DNA from: Fimbriimonas ginsengisoli Gsoil 348
Lineage (GTDB): Bacteria > Armatimonadota > Fimbriimonadia > Fimbriimonadales > Fimbriimonadaceae
Direction: 5' to 3'
Assembly: GCA_945881865.1 (NCBI GenBank)
Contig: CAMCVK010000006.1
Span: 109,023 to 173,022, forward strand
Length of the DNA stretch: 64,000 nt
Shown here in pieces: positions 31,227 to 39,584 of this stretch. Each line of letters starts with the position of its first letter. Position 1 is the stretch's first letter. Made by a program: the position numbers and the translations under genes. The notes beneath the pieces are model-generated. The model searched no databases, had not been told where the DNA came from, and saw nothing but the letters and a program-made list of their open reading frames with translations.

Positions 31227-32231
31227 CTACTTGATGAGGCCGCTTAGGATTCCGCCGCCGAGGCGGTCCAGGATGAAGTACACGTTTGCCAGCGCCGAAA
31301 TGTAGTTGGTATCCGGCGTGTTGGTCTCCGGCACCCAGACGAGGTCGCCCGGCTGTAGAACAATGTTCTGCGAGGCATCGCGCTGCCGAATGAACCGTAC
31401 GTAGTCCACATTGATGTAAGTGAACTGCCCGGGCAGGCCTGGTCGCTCACGAATCACGAGGATCTTGCTCAGCCGGCTCCGGCCGGGAACCTCGCCTCGG
31501 GCGAGGGAAAGGGCCTCGGAAATCGTCATGCCCTCCCGGTAGGGATACAGCGCCGGCGCGAGGACCTTGCCCTGGACCTTGATGACCAGGTTCTTCCCTT
31601 CGGGAATGTTCAGCTCGTCGCCGTCCTGAATCTCGAAGTTTTGCGACGTGTCGTTGAAGTTGAGCAGGGCGTAAAGGTCGATCGGGATCAACTCGCGGGT
31701 GCCAGCTCTTTGCAACGTTGCTCGGCGGAGGTCGGCCGTGTCTTTTACCGGCCCGCCGCCAAGGTTCAGGAGCCCCCGCAGGGTGTCGCCTTTGCGAATC
31801 GAGTAGGAACCGGCACGGAAAACCGCGCCGCCGACGGTGGCTCGAAGCGGTCGGTACTGGGCGACCGAGACCGAAACGAGCGGCGACTTCAGCCGGATCT
31901 TTGTCCGGTAGAGCGTTTCCAGCTGCTTGATCAGCTCCGGAATTGTCATGCCTTCGACGTAGATGGGGTCAAGGAACGAGACGGTGAGGTAGCCGTCCTG
32001 GCCCACTGGGAACTCGCCGGTTAGCTGGGGCTGCAGGTAGACCTGGATGCGCAGCACATCTTCGGATCGAAGCCTGTAGGAAGGTGGCTGCGGAGCCTGA
32101 ATGTCTTGAGCGCCGCTGGGAGCCGTGCCAACCACCGAGGGTGGGGTTGCCGGGGTTGCTTCCTCTCCGGCTTGAGCAAAACAGGCATACGTTAAGCCCA
32201 AGAACACCAAACTCGTCAAACTGCGCATCAT
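31227..32231 (-). CDS. polysaccharide export protein (Wza-like, SLBB domains)
   Basis: A 334-residue exported protein of the Poly_export/SLBB class, forming outer-membrane channels for capsule or exopolysaccharide. After a signal peptide ending near AQA, the Poly_export domain starts with YRLRSEDVLRIQVYLQPQLTGEFPVGQDGYLTVSFLDPI (quoted here only by its position, about residues 51-90) and ends near SVSVAQYRPLRATVGGAV. Two SLBB units follow (KGDTLRGLLNLGGG; REGMTISEALSLARG). Usual partners such as a Wzc kinase are not nearby. ATG start; convergent with the OsmC gene. The YjbH-like barrel at 8575 may belong to the same general process. Confidence 0.9.
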   Translation of the reverse strand: MMRSLTSLVFLGLTYACFAQAGEEATPATPPSVVGTAPSGAQDIQAPQPPSYRLRSEDVLRIQVYLQPQLTGEFPVGQDGYLTVSFLDPIYVEGMTIPELIKQLETLYRTKIRLKSPLVSVSVAQYRPLRATVGGAVFRAGSYSIRKGDTLRGLLNLGGGPVKDTADLRRATLQRAGTRELIPIDLYALLNFNDTSQNFEIQDGDELNIPEGKNLVIKVQGKVLAPALYPYREGMTISEALSLARGEVPGRSRLSKILVIRERPGLPGQFTYINVDYVRFIRQRDASQNIVLQPGDLVWVPETNTPDTNYISALANVYFILDRLGGGILSGLIK

Positions 32232-32302
32232 CTTGAAGCCTGGTTAGAGGCCCGGTATTCCTACGGACGTTTGAGCGAGAACTTTAGACGCGAAGCGTCA
32301 CG

Positions 32303-32998
32303 TTAATCCGCGTCGCTTCTTCTTTTGCCCTCGAAGACGATGGTGAATTCGCCTTTTCGAGGCACTTCGGCTTCCGTCGGGATGTGTGGAAGCCGCGCGC
32401 GGAACACCTGCTGGAACGCTTTCGTCATTTCGCGGCAAATGGCGTATCGCCGGTCGCCTAGGACGTCGGCGGCGGCGGTCAGGAGGTCCGCGATCCGAAA
32501 CTGAGACTCGAACGCGACGAGCGTATAGGCCGAGTCGCGAAACGGCTCGAACTCTTTCTTCATCGGTCCCGGCTTGCGCGGCAAAAAGCCGAGAAACGCG
32601 TACCGCTGGGCATAGAAACCACTGAGGGTGATAGCCAAGGTCGGCGCGCTGGGACCAGGGATGGCATCAACAATGACGCCGCTGTCGTGGCACAAGTCGG
32701 CAAGGTGTGCACCGGGGTCGCTTACGGCCGGGGCACCACCGTCGGTGAGCAGCGCAACGTGCTGCCCGCGGGCGATCTCTTGGGCGTAGCGGGCGACCTT
32801 ATCCTCGGTCGTGTGGTCGTTCAGCACCCACATCGGCTTGCGCAGCCCGAGGTGCATCGCCAGCTTTCCACTGATGCGGGAGTCCTCAACCAGCCAGGCG
32901 TCGGCGGCCGTCAAGGTTTCGATGACTCGCGGGCTGAGGTCGCCCAAGTTCCCGATCGGCGTTGCCACAAGGGTGAGCCGACCGGGAGTTTCTTCCAT
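32303..32998 (-). CDS. rsmI: 16S rRNA 2'-O-methyltransferase RsmI
   Basis: Methylates the 2'-OH of C1402 in the decoding centre of 16S rRNA, using SAM. The tetrapyrrole-methylase fold is clear: LVATPIGNLGDLSPRVIETL at the N-terminus, then ADAWLVEDSRISGKL, LTDGGAPAVSDPGAHLADLC (the SAM site), and IPGPSAPTLAITLSGF. The 231-residue length is slightly short of many RsmI proteins because the C-terminal domain is trimmed. Its start lies 3 nt after the stop of the PpiC-type foldase gene upstream, so the two are co-transcribed. Cytoplasmic. Confidence 0.93.
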   Translation of the reverse strand: MEETPGRLTLVATPIGNLGDLSPRVIETLTAADAWLVEDSRISGKLAMHLGLRKPMWVLNDHTTEDKVARYAQEIARGQHVALLTDGGAPAVSDPGAHLADLCHDSGVIVDAIPGPSAPTLAITLSGFYAQRYAFLGFLPRKPGPMKKEFEPFRDSAYTLVAFESQFRIADLLTAAADVLGDRRYAICREMTKAFQQVFRARLPHIPTEAEVPRKGEFTIVFEGKRRSDAD

Positions 32999-33001
32999 GG
33001 A

Positions 33002-34672
33002 TTACTGCTTCGGTGCCAGGCTCGATTCTGCCGGCTTCTTCTTGGCTGCTTCCGCTTCGGCCTTACGCTGGTCGGCGAGGTCTTTCTCGTAGGCGATTTT
33101 TTCTTTGCGCCAACGCGTTAGCTCAGCTTCGACGGCGGTGATCGCCGCGGCCGGAACGCTTCCGGCGGCCTTGATCGTGGCGAGCTTAGCCGTCACGTCG
33201 CCGTACAGCTGCTGGCCCTTAGGGGTGTAATCCGTGTTGCTGGCGGCGATTCTCACCAACGAATCGCTGGCGGCATCCGTTTCTTTCGCCTCAAGGTAGA
33301 GGTCAACCAGCTGCATCCGCAACGCGGCATCTTCGCTGGTCTCTAGGTAGCCGAGAATGCTGTCGATTCGGTCCGGCCGAAGTTTCGTCTTGTCGGCACC
33401 AGCGGTGTTCCACAGGTTGCTCATACTGGCAAGGTAGGCCAAGCTGGCCGCCCGCTTTTCGCCGCCGAAGGCCGTCTTCATCAGAGGCTTCACCAAGTCG
33501 ACGATGCCCTTGAGCTGCGTCTCGCGAAGCTTGGGGTCGGCGTTCGAGGTGTCGGTCGCGAGCTTGTACAGAGCCTCGTAGCCCTTTGCCTTCCAAACGA
33601 TGCCGGTCTTCAGGACGTCGTCAACCTCTTTGCTAAGGTCAAGTCGCACCTTCTCCTCGGCTAACTGGAGCCGGAACTTATCCGGATCCTTGTCAAATTC
33701 TTTAGGCGTCTTGTTCGCCGTGCTGACTCGCTTGTAAATGATCGTGCCTTCGGCCGACGTGTACGGCTCGGCAACGTCGCCGTCCTTCAGTGTGGCGAGC
33801 GGTCGGTAGCTCTCTTCGTTCAGCTGCTTACCGGTGACCGTCGTCGTGTTCTCGCTGACGCGCTTCTTAGGTTGCGGAATGTCGCGCGAGTAGCGGTCCA
33901 TCGCTTCCTCGAACGAAAGCCCGCCCTTGATCTCTTCGTAAACTTTCGTGGCTTCTTGCTTGATGTCCTTGCCCGGGGTCTCCTTCAGCAAGATTCGCTT
34001 CACCGTCAGCTCGTCGAAGGACTTCTTCGCCTCGTCGGCGGAAGGCATCGATTTAGATGCGAGCGACGCGACCAGAACCGGCTCGGCAACCTGGCTCAAG
34101 ATCGGTCCGCGAGTTTTCGGATCCTTCAGATCCGTGTCGAGCTTCGCGTTCTGCTCGGTCTTGATCTCCGTGAGGCTTCGCTTAAATTCTTTCTTGATGG
34201 CGGCATCGAGCTCGGCTTCGGTCGCGCCTTCCTTCAGTTTCTTCTGCTGGATAAGTTGCGCTCGGGCGGCATCCACCGCCGTCTGGAACTGCTTCGCCAC
34301 GAAGTCTCGCACCGACTGGTCCGTGATCATGACGCCCTTCTTCTCGGCGATGGTCGAAATGGCAACGCCCCGTAGAGGTTGAGCAATCGCCGAACCGATG
34401 AATTGGGCGCTCTGCTCGGCCGGGAGGCCGTACTGGGCCATCTGCTGCGCCTGCCCGTCAATCGCGGCGTCGAGGGCCGAAGCGGATACGGGCTTACCCG
34501 CCACCGTGGCCGCGACCGTGTCCGCGACGACACCTTCTTGCCCCGCCTGCGGCCGGTTGGTGGACCCGCAGTTATAGAATGAGCCGGCCACAAAGACCAA
34601 CGCCATGCCGATCCCGAGCGTGGTCAAACACCCTTGGCTGAGGATTTTTTCTTGAAATCGTGAAATGGACAC
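33002..34672 (-). CDS. membrane-anchored PpiC/SurA-type peptidyl-prolyl isomerase
   Basis: A 556-residue folding factor. An N-terminal membrane helix (TTLGIGMALVFVAGSFYN, about 17-34) anchors it. A SurA/PpiD-like N-terminal region follows (VAGKPVSASALDAAI, FVAKQFQTAV, ELDAAIKKEF). The parvulin domain, about residues 215-315, starts VKRILLKETPGK and includes LSFEEAMDRYSRDIPQP, GDVAEPYTSAEGTIIYKRVS. The C-terminal 230 residues are helical, and may include TPR-like repeats. GTG start. A TGTAGAC motif lies just upstream, also present before divergent lexA. Likely acts in folding exported proteins. RsmI follows 3 nt downstream. Confidence 0.85.
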   Translation of the reverse strand: MSISRFQEKILSQGCLTTLGIGMALVFVAGSFYNCGSTNRPQAGQEGVVADTVAATVAGKPVSASALDAAIDGQAQQMAQYGLPAEQSAQFIGSAIAQPLRGVAISTIAEKKGVMITDQSVRDFVAKQFQTAVDAARAQLIQQKKLKEGATEAELDAAIKKEFKRSLTEIKTEQNAKLDTDLKDPKTRGPILSQVAEPVLVASLASKSMPSADEAKKSFDELTVKRILLKETPGKDIKQEATKVYEEIKGGLSFEEAMDRYSRDIPQPKKRVSENTTTVTGKQLNEESYRPLATLKDGDVAEPYTSAEGTIIYKRVSTANKTPKEFDKDPDKFRLQLAEEKVRLDLSKEVDDVLKTGIVWKAKGYEALYKLATDTSNADPKLRETQLKGIVDLVKPLMKTAFGGEKRAASLAYLASMSNLWNTAGADKTKLRPDRIDSILGYLETSEDAALRMQLVDLYLEAKETDAASDSLVRIAASNTDYTPKGQQLYGDVTAKLATIKAAGSVPAAAITAVEAELTRWRKEKIAYEKDLADQRKAEAEAAKKKPAESSLAPKQ

Positions 34673-34673
34673 C

Positions 34674-34777
34674 GTCTACACCCGTTACTACAATCGCTCT
34701 GAAGTATGGCACGGGTTCCCGGTCGGAAAAAATTGCGATGAAGTGTAGACAAAAAAGGTGTATAGTTCGTCTACGTT
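34674..34777. promoter_or_regulatory. candidate LexA/SOS control region between ppiC and lexA
   Basis: TGTAGAC occurs on the minus strand at 34674-34680, just before the foldase gene, and on the plus strand at 34744-34750. GTAGAC (34745-34750) and GTCTAC (34769-34774) form an inverted pair 18 nt apart, with TGTATAG between. The second half overlaps a TACGTT -10 box (34772-34777), 8 nt before lexA. Typical of autoregulation. Confidence 0.45.
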
Positions 34778-34785
34778 AATACGCC

Positions 34786-35418
34786 ATGGCAAAAGGACTT
34801 ACCAAGCGGCAGGATGAAATTCTGCAATATATTCTCACCTATGTGCAGACGGAGGGCTTTCCGCCTTCAATCCGCGAGATCGGGAAGGGTTTCGACATCG
34901 GATCGCTTCGCGGCGTAACCGTGCATCTCGACGCTCTGGAGCGAAAGGGATACATCAACCGGTCGAACACGCCGCGTTCGATCAAGGTGATTCACCCGTC
35001 GTTCCAGCCGGTCTCGAACGTGGTGATGCTTCCGCTTTTGGGCAACATCGCCGCCGGCGAACCCATCTTTGCCGACAACCATGAAAACGACATTTTGCCT
35101 GTTCCCGCTGCGCTGGTTCGGTACCCCGATGAGTCTTTCCTACTGAAGGTCAAGGGCGATTCGATGATCGGCGAAGGCATTAACGAGGACGACATCCTCA
35201 TCATCCGCAAGCAGGAAACCGCGAAGCACCTTGAACTGGTGGCCGTTCGTTTGGAGAACGAAGCCACGGTGAAGCGCTACAGCATCGAGAAGAACGGTCG
35301 CGTCCAACTGATGCCGAGCAACCCGAGCTACGCGCCGATTCCGGTAGAAACCGAGCACTCCGGCGTGATCGGCAAGGTCGTGGGCCTCCTGCGAAGCTAC
35401 GACGGGCACTTCGCCTAA
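34786..35418 (+). CDS. lexA: SOS repressor LexA
   Basis: Represses DNA-damage genes and self-cleaves when RecA is activated. The 210-residue chain has the N-terminal winged helix (LTKRQDEILQYILTYVQTEGFPPSIREIG; GVTVHLDALERKGYI) and the S24 peptidase domain. The cleavage site is Ala90-Gly91 (GNIAAGEP), the catalytic Ser is Ser126 in KGDSMIGEGI, and the catalytic Lys is Lys163 in TVKRYS. All are intact. Candidate operator half-sites (TGTAGAC/GTCTAC) lie in its promoter. No damage gene in the window other than ruvC is an obvious target. Overlaps the convergent cysS end by 4 bp. Confidence 0.96.
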   Translation: MAKGLTKRQDEILQYILTYVQTEGFPPSIREIGKGFDIGSLRGVTVHLDALERKGYINRSNTPRSIKVIHPSFQPVSNVVMLPLLGNIAAGEPIFADNHENDILPVPAALVRYPDESFLLKVKGDSMIGEGINEDDILIIRKQETAKHLELVAVRLENEATVKRYSIEKNGRVQLMPSNPSYAPIPVETEHSGVIGKVVGLLRSYDGHFA

Positions 35419-36899
35419 AGGCTGATCTTTCGGACCCAGGTCGTCCCGGCGGGCGAGTCTCGCAACTCGATCCCTAAGGCATCCAGTTCGTTGCGCAATT
35501 GGTCCGCCGCGGCGAAGTTTTTCGACTTCTTCGCGGCATTCCGTGCCTCCACCAGTGCGTCGATCTCGGCGTCGCTGGGTCCAGATGGCGCGGCCACCGT
35601 CGGCGCCACGCCGCTCTCCGAGCGGATGATGCCGAGCAGCTCGTTGATCTGCGAAAGGAACTCCGCCGCCGACCTAGCGGTTTCGGCCGACATGCTTTCG
35701 CCCTCACGCGCGATCAGTTTCGCTCCTTCCAGTGCCTTTGCCAAAGCGACGGACGTGTTGAGGTTGTCGCACATGGCGTCTAGCGCCTCGGAATACAGCA
35801 CCGACATCGTTTGACCCAGCGTGTCTTCGCCGGAGGCGTTGGCGGCGGCGGCTTCGGCCAAGGTCCAGGCTCGGCGAAGCCGCTCGAGGTTCCCCATTGC
35901 GTCGATGAGTCCCTGGTCCGTGAAGTTCAGCGGCTTGCCGTAGACGCCTCCCATCAAGGCGAGGCGAATTGCAAGCGGGTCAAACCCTTTTTCCATCAAG
36001 CCGCGCACGGTGTAGAAGTTGCCGGCGCTCTTCGCCATCTTCTCGCCGTTCACCTGTAAGAATCGCGTGTGGAGCCAGTGGTTCGAAAACGGCTTGCCGG
36101 TGAGGGCCTCGCTTTGCGCGATCTCGCACTCGTGGTGCGGAAAAATGTTGTCTTCGCCCCCGCTATGCAGGTCGAGGGTGTCGCCCAGGTAGGCGCGCGC
36201 CATCACGCTGCACTCGATGTGCCAGCCCGGGAAGCCCCAGCCGTACGGTGAGAACCACTGCATGAGGTGCTTGTCGTCTTTCTTCCAGACGGCAAAGTCG
36301 GCCGATTCGCGCTTATTGTCGTCCTGAACGACGTCGCGCACGCCCTTGCGTAGGTTCTCCTGGGTGTTGCCGCTCAGCTTTCCGTAGTCCGGAAACGCCT
36401 CGACGCTGTAGTAAACGCCCGTCGGGGTCTCGTAGGCAAAGCCCTTCGCGATGAGGTCTTCGGCCGCGAGAATCTGCTCGCGAACGTGCTGGGTTGCCTT
36501 CGGGCGGATCGTCGGCTCGACCAAATTCAGCTGACGCCAGTCCTGCTTGTACGCCTCGGTGTAGTACTCGGCGAGTTCCCAAACGTTATGGAACCGTTCG
36601 CCCTCCTTGCTGTGCAGGGCGCGGGCCATTTTGTCTTCGCCGGCCGCGTCTGCAAACGAGTCCTGCGTAAGGTGGCCAACGTCGGTGATGTTGCAGACCC
36701 ACGTGACGCGCCAGCCCAGCGCCATCGCGGTTCGAACCACGAGATCGGAGGTGAGGAACGATCGGAAGTTACCGATGTGGGTGTAGGAGTAAACGGTGGG
36801 GCCACAAGAATAGAACCGGAGATGCCCCGGTTCTTGGGTTTCGAGCGGCTTCACCCGTTTCGAAAGCGTGTCGTAAAGACGAAACTCCTTGTGGCTCAT
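35415..36899 (-). CDS. cysS: cysteine-tRNA ligase
   Basis: Charges tRNA-Cys. The 494-residue chain has the class I signature as THIGNFRSF and the KMSKS loop as KMAKSAGNF. Zinc-site residues are visible: Cys in YSCGPTVY, Cys in WHIECSVMA, His/Glu in FPHHECEIAQSEA. NVWELAEYYTEAY and DAGEDKMARAL lie in the connective region; the C-terminal helical domain (SAAEFLSQINELLGII; AADQLRNELDALGIELRDSPAGTTW) contacts the anticodon stem. Length and order are normal. Start ATG 36899 behind a TAGACT box. Convergent overlap of 4 bp with lexA. Confidence 0.96.
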   Translation of the reverse strand: MSHKEFRLYDTLSKRVKPLETQEPGHLRFYSCGPTVYSYTHIGNFRSFLTSDLVVRTAMALGWRVTWVCNITDVGHLTQDSFADAAGEDKMARALHSKEGERFHNVWELAEYYTEAYKQDWRQLNLVEPTIRPKATQHVREQILAAEDLIAKGFAYETPTGVYYSVEAFPDYGKLSGNTQENLRKGVRDVVQDDNKRESADFAVWKKDDKHLMQWFSPYGWGFPGWHIECSVMARAYLGDTLDLHSGGEDNIFPHHECEIAQSEALTGKPFSNHWLHTRFLQVNGEKMAKSAGNFYTVRGLMEKGFDPLAIRLALMGGVYGKPLNFTDQGLIDAMGNLERLRRAWTLAEAAAANASGEDTLGQTMSVLYSEALDAMCDNLNTSVALAKALEGAKLIAREGESMSAETARSAAEFLSQINELLGIIRSESGVAPTVAAPSGPSDAEIDALVEARNAAKKSKNFAAADQLRNELDALGIELRDSPAGTTWVRKISL

Positions 36900-36905
36900 T
36901 CCGGA

Positions 36906-36911
36906 AGTCTA
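36906..36911 (-). promoter_or_regulatory. -10 box TAGACT of cysS
   Basis: TAGACT on the minus strand, 6 nt before the ATG at 36899; leaderless-type spacing. Confidence 0.45.
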
Positions 36912-36960
36912 CCGGCGGGCCACCTTGCCCGCCGACCTAGACGAATCGCCTCCGGGGAGA

Positions 36961-37149
36961 CTAGTCGTGATTGTGGCCTTCGTGACCGGGCTGGGTGCTG
37001 GTCTTCTTTCCGTCCTTCGGTGCGTCGGCCTTGGGGGCGTCCGTCTTGCCGGCTTCAGTTGCGGCGGTCTCGGTTGGTGCGCAACCGGCCAGCACGAACA
37101 TTACGGCAACAAGCGAGAGGATCGAGGTCTTCAAAAGGTTAGATTTCAT
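36961..37149 (-). CDS. small His-tailed lipoprotein
   Basis: A 62-residue lipoprotein: MKSNLLKTSILSLVAVMFVL then lipobox LAGC (Cys23). The mature part is only 40 residues, rich in Ala, Lys, Thr and Asp, ending GHEGHNHD with three His. Such a tail could bind copper, zinc or nickel. The start ATG 37149 lies 34 bp after the stop of the pilin gene on the same strand, so both probably share the promoter that carries a CsoR-like dyad. The open frame extends to 37248 but that part overlaps the pilin gene. Function is a guess: metal buffering at the cell surface. Confidence 0.65.
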   Translation of the reverse strand: MKSNLLKTSILSLVAVMFVLAGCAPTETAATEAGKTDAPKADAPKDGKKTSTQPGHEGHNHD

Positions 37150-37183
37150 GATCGTCTGGTGATACTCGGAAAGTGGGTCAGTT

Positions 37184-37930
37184 TCATTCGTTGGCGGGCA
37201 AATTTCCGACGTTGTGCATGCCAACGTTGTTGATATCATCCGGTGCAAGGCTGGGATCGAGCGTCTGCCGGAACTTCATGTACTTCGCGTGGCCATCGAC
37301 AAACCCGTAGTTGTCGCCTCCAGTGAACCGCCCCACGTTCTTCGGGTCTGGAATCTGAGTGTTGGTTTCCACATCGCCAATTTGGTAGAGCGAACCGCTA
37401 AGGAAACCGCGCTCCCAGTTGCCATCCGGAGCCGACGCCCAAGGGTGATAGTCGAAAAACGCGATGCCGTCGTGTCGGTTGCCGATGAGGATCTGCCGGG
37501 CCGATTCGGGCTGGAGCCCGAGGTTGCCACCGTGCGAGTAGAAGCCGTTGATCAGGTAGTCGGTTCGGTAGGTGTTCCAGACGGCCAGATCCACCTGGTT
37601 CGGGAATTGTGTCACTGTGTCGTTCACCACCGGGTTTCGGAAGATGTCGCGGCTCTTCACGTATGGGAAGAGCGGCTGGTACCAGGTGTAGAGGTCGGCG
37701 ATGGTCTCGCCTTCCTCTAGATCGTGGTGGGCTTCCGCGCAGCTGTCATCGTTGTCGTTGGCATACAAAAAGATCGCGGTGACGATCTGCTTCACGTTGG
37801 AAAGGTCCTGCGTCTTCTTTGCGGCGAGCTTCGCCTGCGCGAATACGGGGAAGAGGATCGCGGCCAGAATCGCAATAATCGCGATGACGACGAGGAGCTC
37901 AATGAGCGTGAAAGCGCGGGTTCCTTTCAT
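37184..37930 (-). CDS. prepilin-type protein (type IV pilin-like, H-X9-DG type)
   Basis: A 248-residue secreted protein with a class III prepilin leader: MKGTRA then FTLIELLVVIAIIAILA, with Glu5 in the expected place and Ala rather than Gly at -1. The AILAAILFPVFAQA motif continues, followed by KKTQDLSNVKQIVTA, typical of the large pilin-like family in Armatimonadota and Planctomycetes. The C-terminal half holds HPWASAPDGNW and GDNYGFVDGHAKY, the latter a common motif of this family. Processing by the PilD at 56114 is expected. Promoter with CsoR-like dyad; His-tailed lipoprotein downstream. Confidence 0.92.
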   Translation of the reverse strand: MKGTRAFTLIELLVVIAIIAILAAILFPVFAQAKLAAKKTQDLSNVKQIVTAIFLYANDNDDSCAEAHHDLEEGETIADLYTWYQPLFPYVKSRDIFRNPVVNDTVTQFPNQVDLAVWNTYRTDYLINGFYSHGGNLGLQPESARQILIGNRHDGIAFFDYHPWASAPDGNWERGFLSGSLYQIGDVETNTQIPDPKNVGRFTGGDNYGFVDGHAKYMKFRQTLDPSLAPDDINNVGMHNVGNLPANE

Positions 37931-37941
37931 AGCGTGCTCGG

Positions 37942-37971
37942 ATTATAACCCATACCCCGTAGGGGTGTTAA
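37942..37971 (-). promoter_or_regulatory. pilin-operon promoter with CsoR-like dyad in the spacer
   Basis: On the minus strand TTAACA (37966-37971), an 18-nt spacer and TATAAT (37942-37947), 11 nt before ATG 37930. The spacer holds ACCCC-GTA-GGGGT at 37954-37966, close to operators of copper-sensing CsoR repressors. A CsoR gene lies at 41463. Confidence 0.55.
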
Positions 37972-38109
37972 ATTGTTTGCCGCCGTCGGTTGCGAAGGTG
38001 GCGCCCTTCCTCAAGGGAAGACTTCTCAACGGCGGTTCTCGGGAACCAAATTTTGGTTAGTCGCCATTCGGTCAGTGAGCCGGTCAACGGGACCGCTCGA
38101 AGGACGCAA

Positions 38110-39015
38110 ATGCTTCAACCCAAAACCCTCCTCGTCGCCGCCGCCCTCATTTTGGGTGCGCAAGCTCAAGCACAGTTTGAATCCCGCGTTGTGGCTCGTG
38201 GCCTAAAGATGCCGACCGGCATTGCAACGAAAGGATTCGGGGCTGGCACCTCGCTCATCTTCACCGAAGTTCCTACCCCGGGCGTTTCCGGCGCGAATGG
38301 CGGAATGAATGGAATCTTCCAGCTCGATCTCTGGAACAACAAGAAGTTCACCCTGAATATGGGCGAGCCGGAGCCGCTTAACCTAACCGTGGCTTCAAAC
38401 AACAGCATCTACTGGACCTGCCGTTCTGCCGGCGTTATCCTTGAGCGCAACAGAATGGGGGCGATTTCCGTCCTTCAGAGCGGCCTTATGAAGCCAACGG
38501 GCATCTCGGCGCTTCACAATGGCGACATTGCGTTCACCCAGGTACCCACCCCAGGCGTTAACGGCTCCAACGGCGGAATGAACACCGTCGACATCCATAC
38601 CAGCACGGGCATTGTCAACGTCACCATGGGCGAACCGGAACCGACGGACATCGTTGCCACGCGCAATGGTGACCTGTACTGGACCTGCAAGTCGGCGGGC
38701 GTCATCCTTAAACGTTCTCCGAACGGGATGGTCCAGGTTCTGCTGCGCGGACTCAACAAGCCGACGGGAATTGCTTCGAACTTGCGCGGCACGAACCTCT
38801 ACTTCACCGAAGTTCCGACTCCGGGCCTCAGCTCGCGGTTTGGCGGTGGCAACTTCGTTTGGGAGTACTCGCTGCTCACCGGCGCGCGAACCATCGTAAG
38901 CTACGGACTTGCGCAGCCTACGGACGTTGCCGTTTCGGCCGACAACCGAATCTTCATCACCAACACCTCCGAGGGCCAGATCCTCGAGGCTCGCCGACAG
39001 TCTAACGGCTGGTAA
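38110..39015 (+). CDS. secreted beta-propeller-like repeat protein
   Basis: A 301-residue exported protein with a signal peptide ending in AQAQAQ. The mature part has three near-identical blocks of about 85 residues, each containing PTGI, FTEVPTPG or FTQVPTPG, GEPEP, YWTCRSAGVIL or YWTCKSAGVIL. This suggests an NHL/SMP-30-like propeller or a fragment of one, perhaps binding partners outside the cell; no catalytic site is visible. A good AAGGA site lies before ATG 38110. A perfect 26-bp palindrome follows its stop. Neighbours: pilin operon (divergent) and an ECF sigma gene. Confidence 0.75.
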   Translation: MLQPKTLLVAAALILGAQAQAQFESRVVARGLKMPTGIATKGFGAGTSLIFTEVPTPGVSGANGGMNGIFQLDLWNNKKFTLNMGEPEPLNLTVASNNSIYWTCRSAGVILERNRMGAISVLQSGLMKPTGISALHNGDIAFTQVPTPGVNGSNGGMNTVDIHTSTGIVNVTMGEPEPTDIVATRNGDLYWTCKSAGVILKRSPNGMVQVLLRGLNKPTGIASNLRGTNLYFTEVPTPGLSSRFGGGNFVWEYSLLTGARTIVSYGLAQPTDVAVSADNRIFITNTSEGQILEARRQSNGW

Positions 39016-39028
39016 TCGGATTTGCGCT

Positions 39029-39054
39029 GGGTTCCTCGCCATGGCGAGGAACCC
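39029..39054. promoter_or_regulatory. perfect 26-bp palindrome before the ECF sigma gene
   Basis: Two 12-base halves around a central AT pair exactly; no T-run follows. It lies 13 bp after the propeller gene stop and 11 bp before ATG 39066, so it could be a terminator without tail or an operator. Confidence 0.55.
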
Positions 39055-39065
39055 GAATCATCCCA

Positions 39066-39584
39066 ATGATCAATCTATTTCGTCCTAAGTTCGAACGGTG
39101 CGTGGAGCCTGAGCTCCCCGTTTTGTACCGCGTTGCGAAACGGATGACCTCGTCCTCGGAAAACGCTGAGGACTTGGTTTCGCAGACGCTATTGCAGGCT
39201 TTCAGGGCTTGGGCTTCCTTCGACGGGCGGTTCCTGCGCAGTTGGCTCATCGTCATCATGCGCCGCGAGCGCAACCGGCTTTACCGCGAGCCGAGCCGCG
39301 TTGACTTGGAGATTGACGAGCTCGATCAGATTCCGGATCATGTCGTGACGTGGGACCTCGTCTCCGACCGGTTGCAGGCCGCCGAGATCCGGGCCGCCAT
39401 CGATCAGTTGGAAACCGGATATCGCCTCGCGATCTGTCTGTGCGACGTCGAGGGAATGAGCTACGAGGAGGCCGCGGCGGCACTGGAAGTTCCCATTGGT
39501 ACGGTTCGATCTCGCCTTAGCCGCGCACGCGCTTCCGTTCGCCGCAGCCTGAGTTCACAATTTTCACCGGAGATACCCGTATGA
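39066..39584 (+). CDS. ECF-type sigma factor
   Basis: A 172-residue sigma-70-family protein of the extracytoplasmic-function group. Region 2 is LPVLYRVAKRMTSSSENAEDLVSQTLLQAFRAWASF, with RSWLIVIMRRERNR; region 4 is LETGYRLAICLCDVEGMSYEEAAAALEVPIGTVRSRLSRARASVRR, with the -35-reading helix. Its stop overlaps the start of the next gene by 4 bp (ATGA), a standard sigma/anti-sigma pairing. No ribosome site is clear; a perfect palindrome lies just upstream. Targets unknown. Confidence 0.93.
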   Translation: MINLFRPKFERCVEPELPVLYRVAKRMTSSSENAEDLVSQTLLQAFRAWASFDGRFLRSWLIVIMRRERNRLYREPSRVDLEIDELDQIPDHVVTWDLVSDRLQAAEIRAAIDQLETGYRLAICLCDVEGMSYEEAAAALEVPIGTVRSRLSRARASVRRSLSSQFSPEIPV

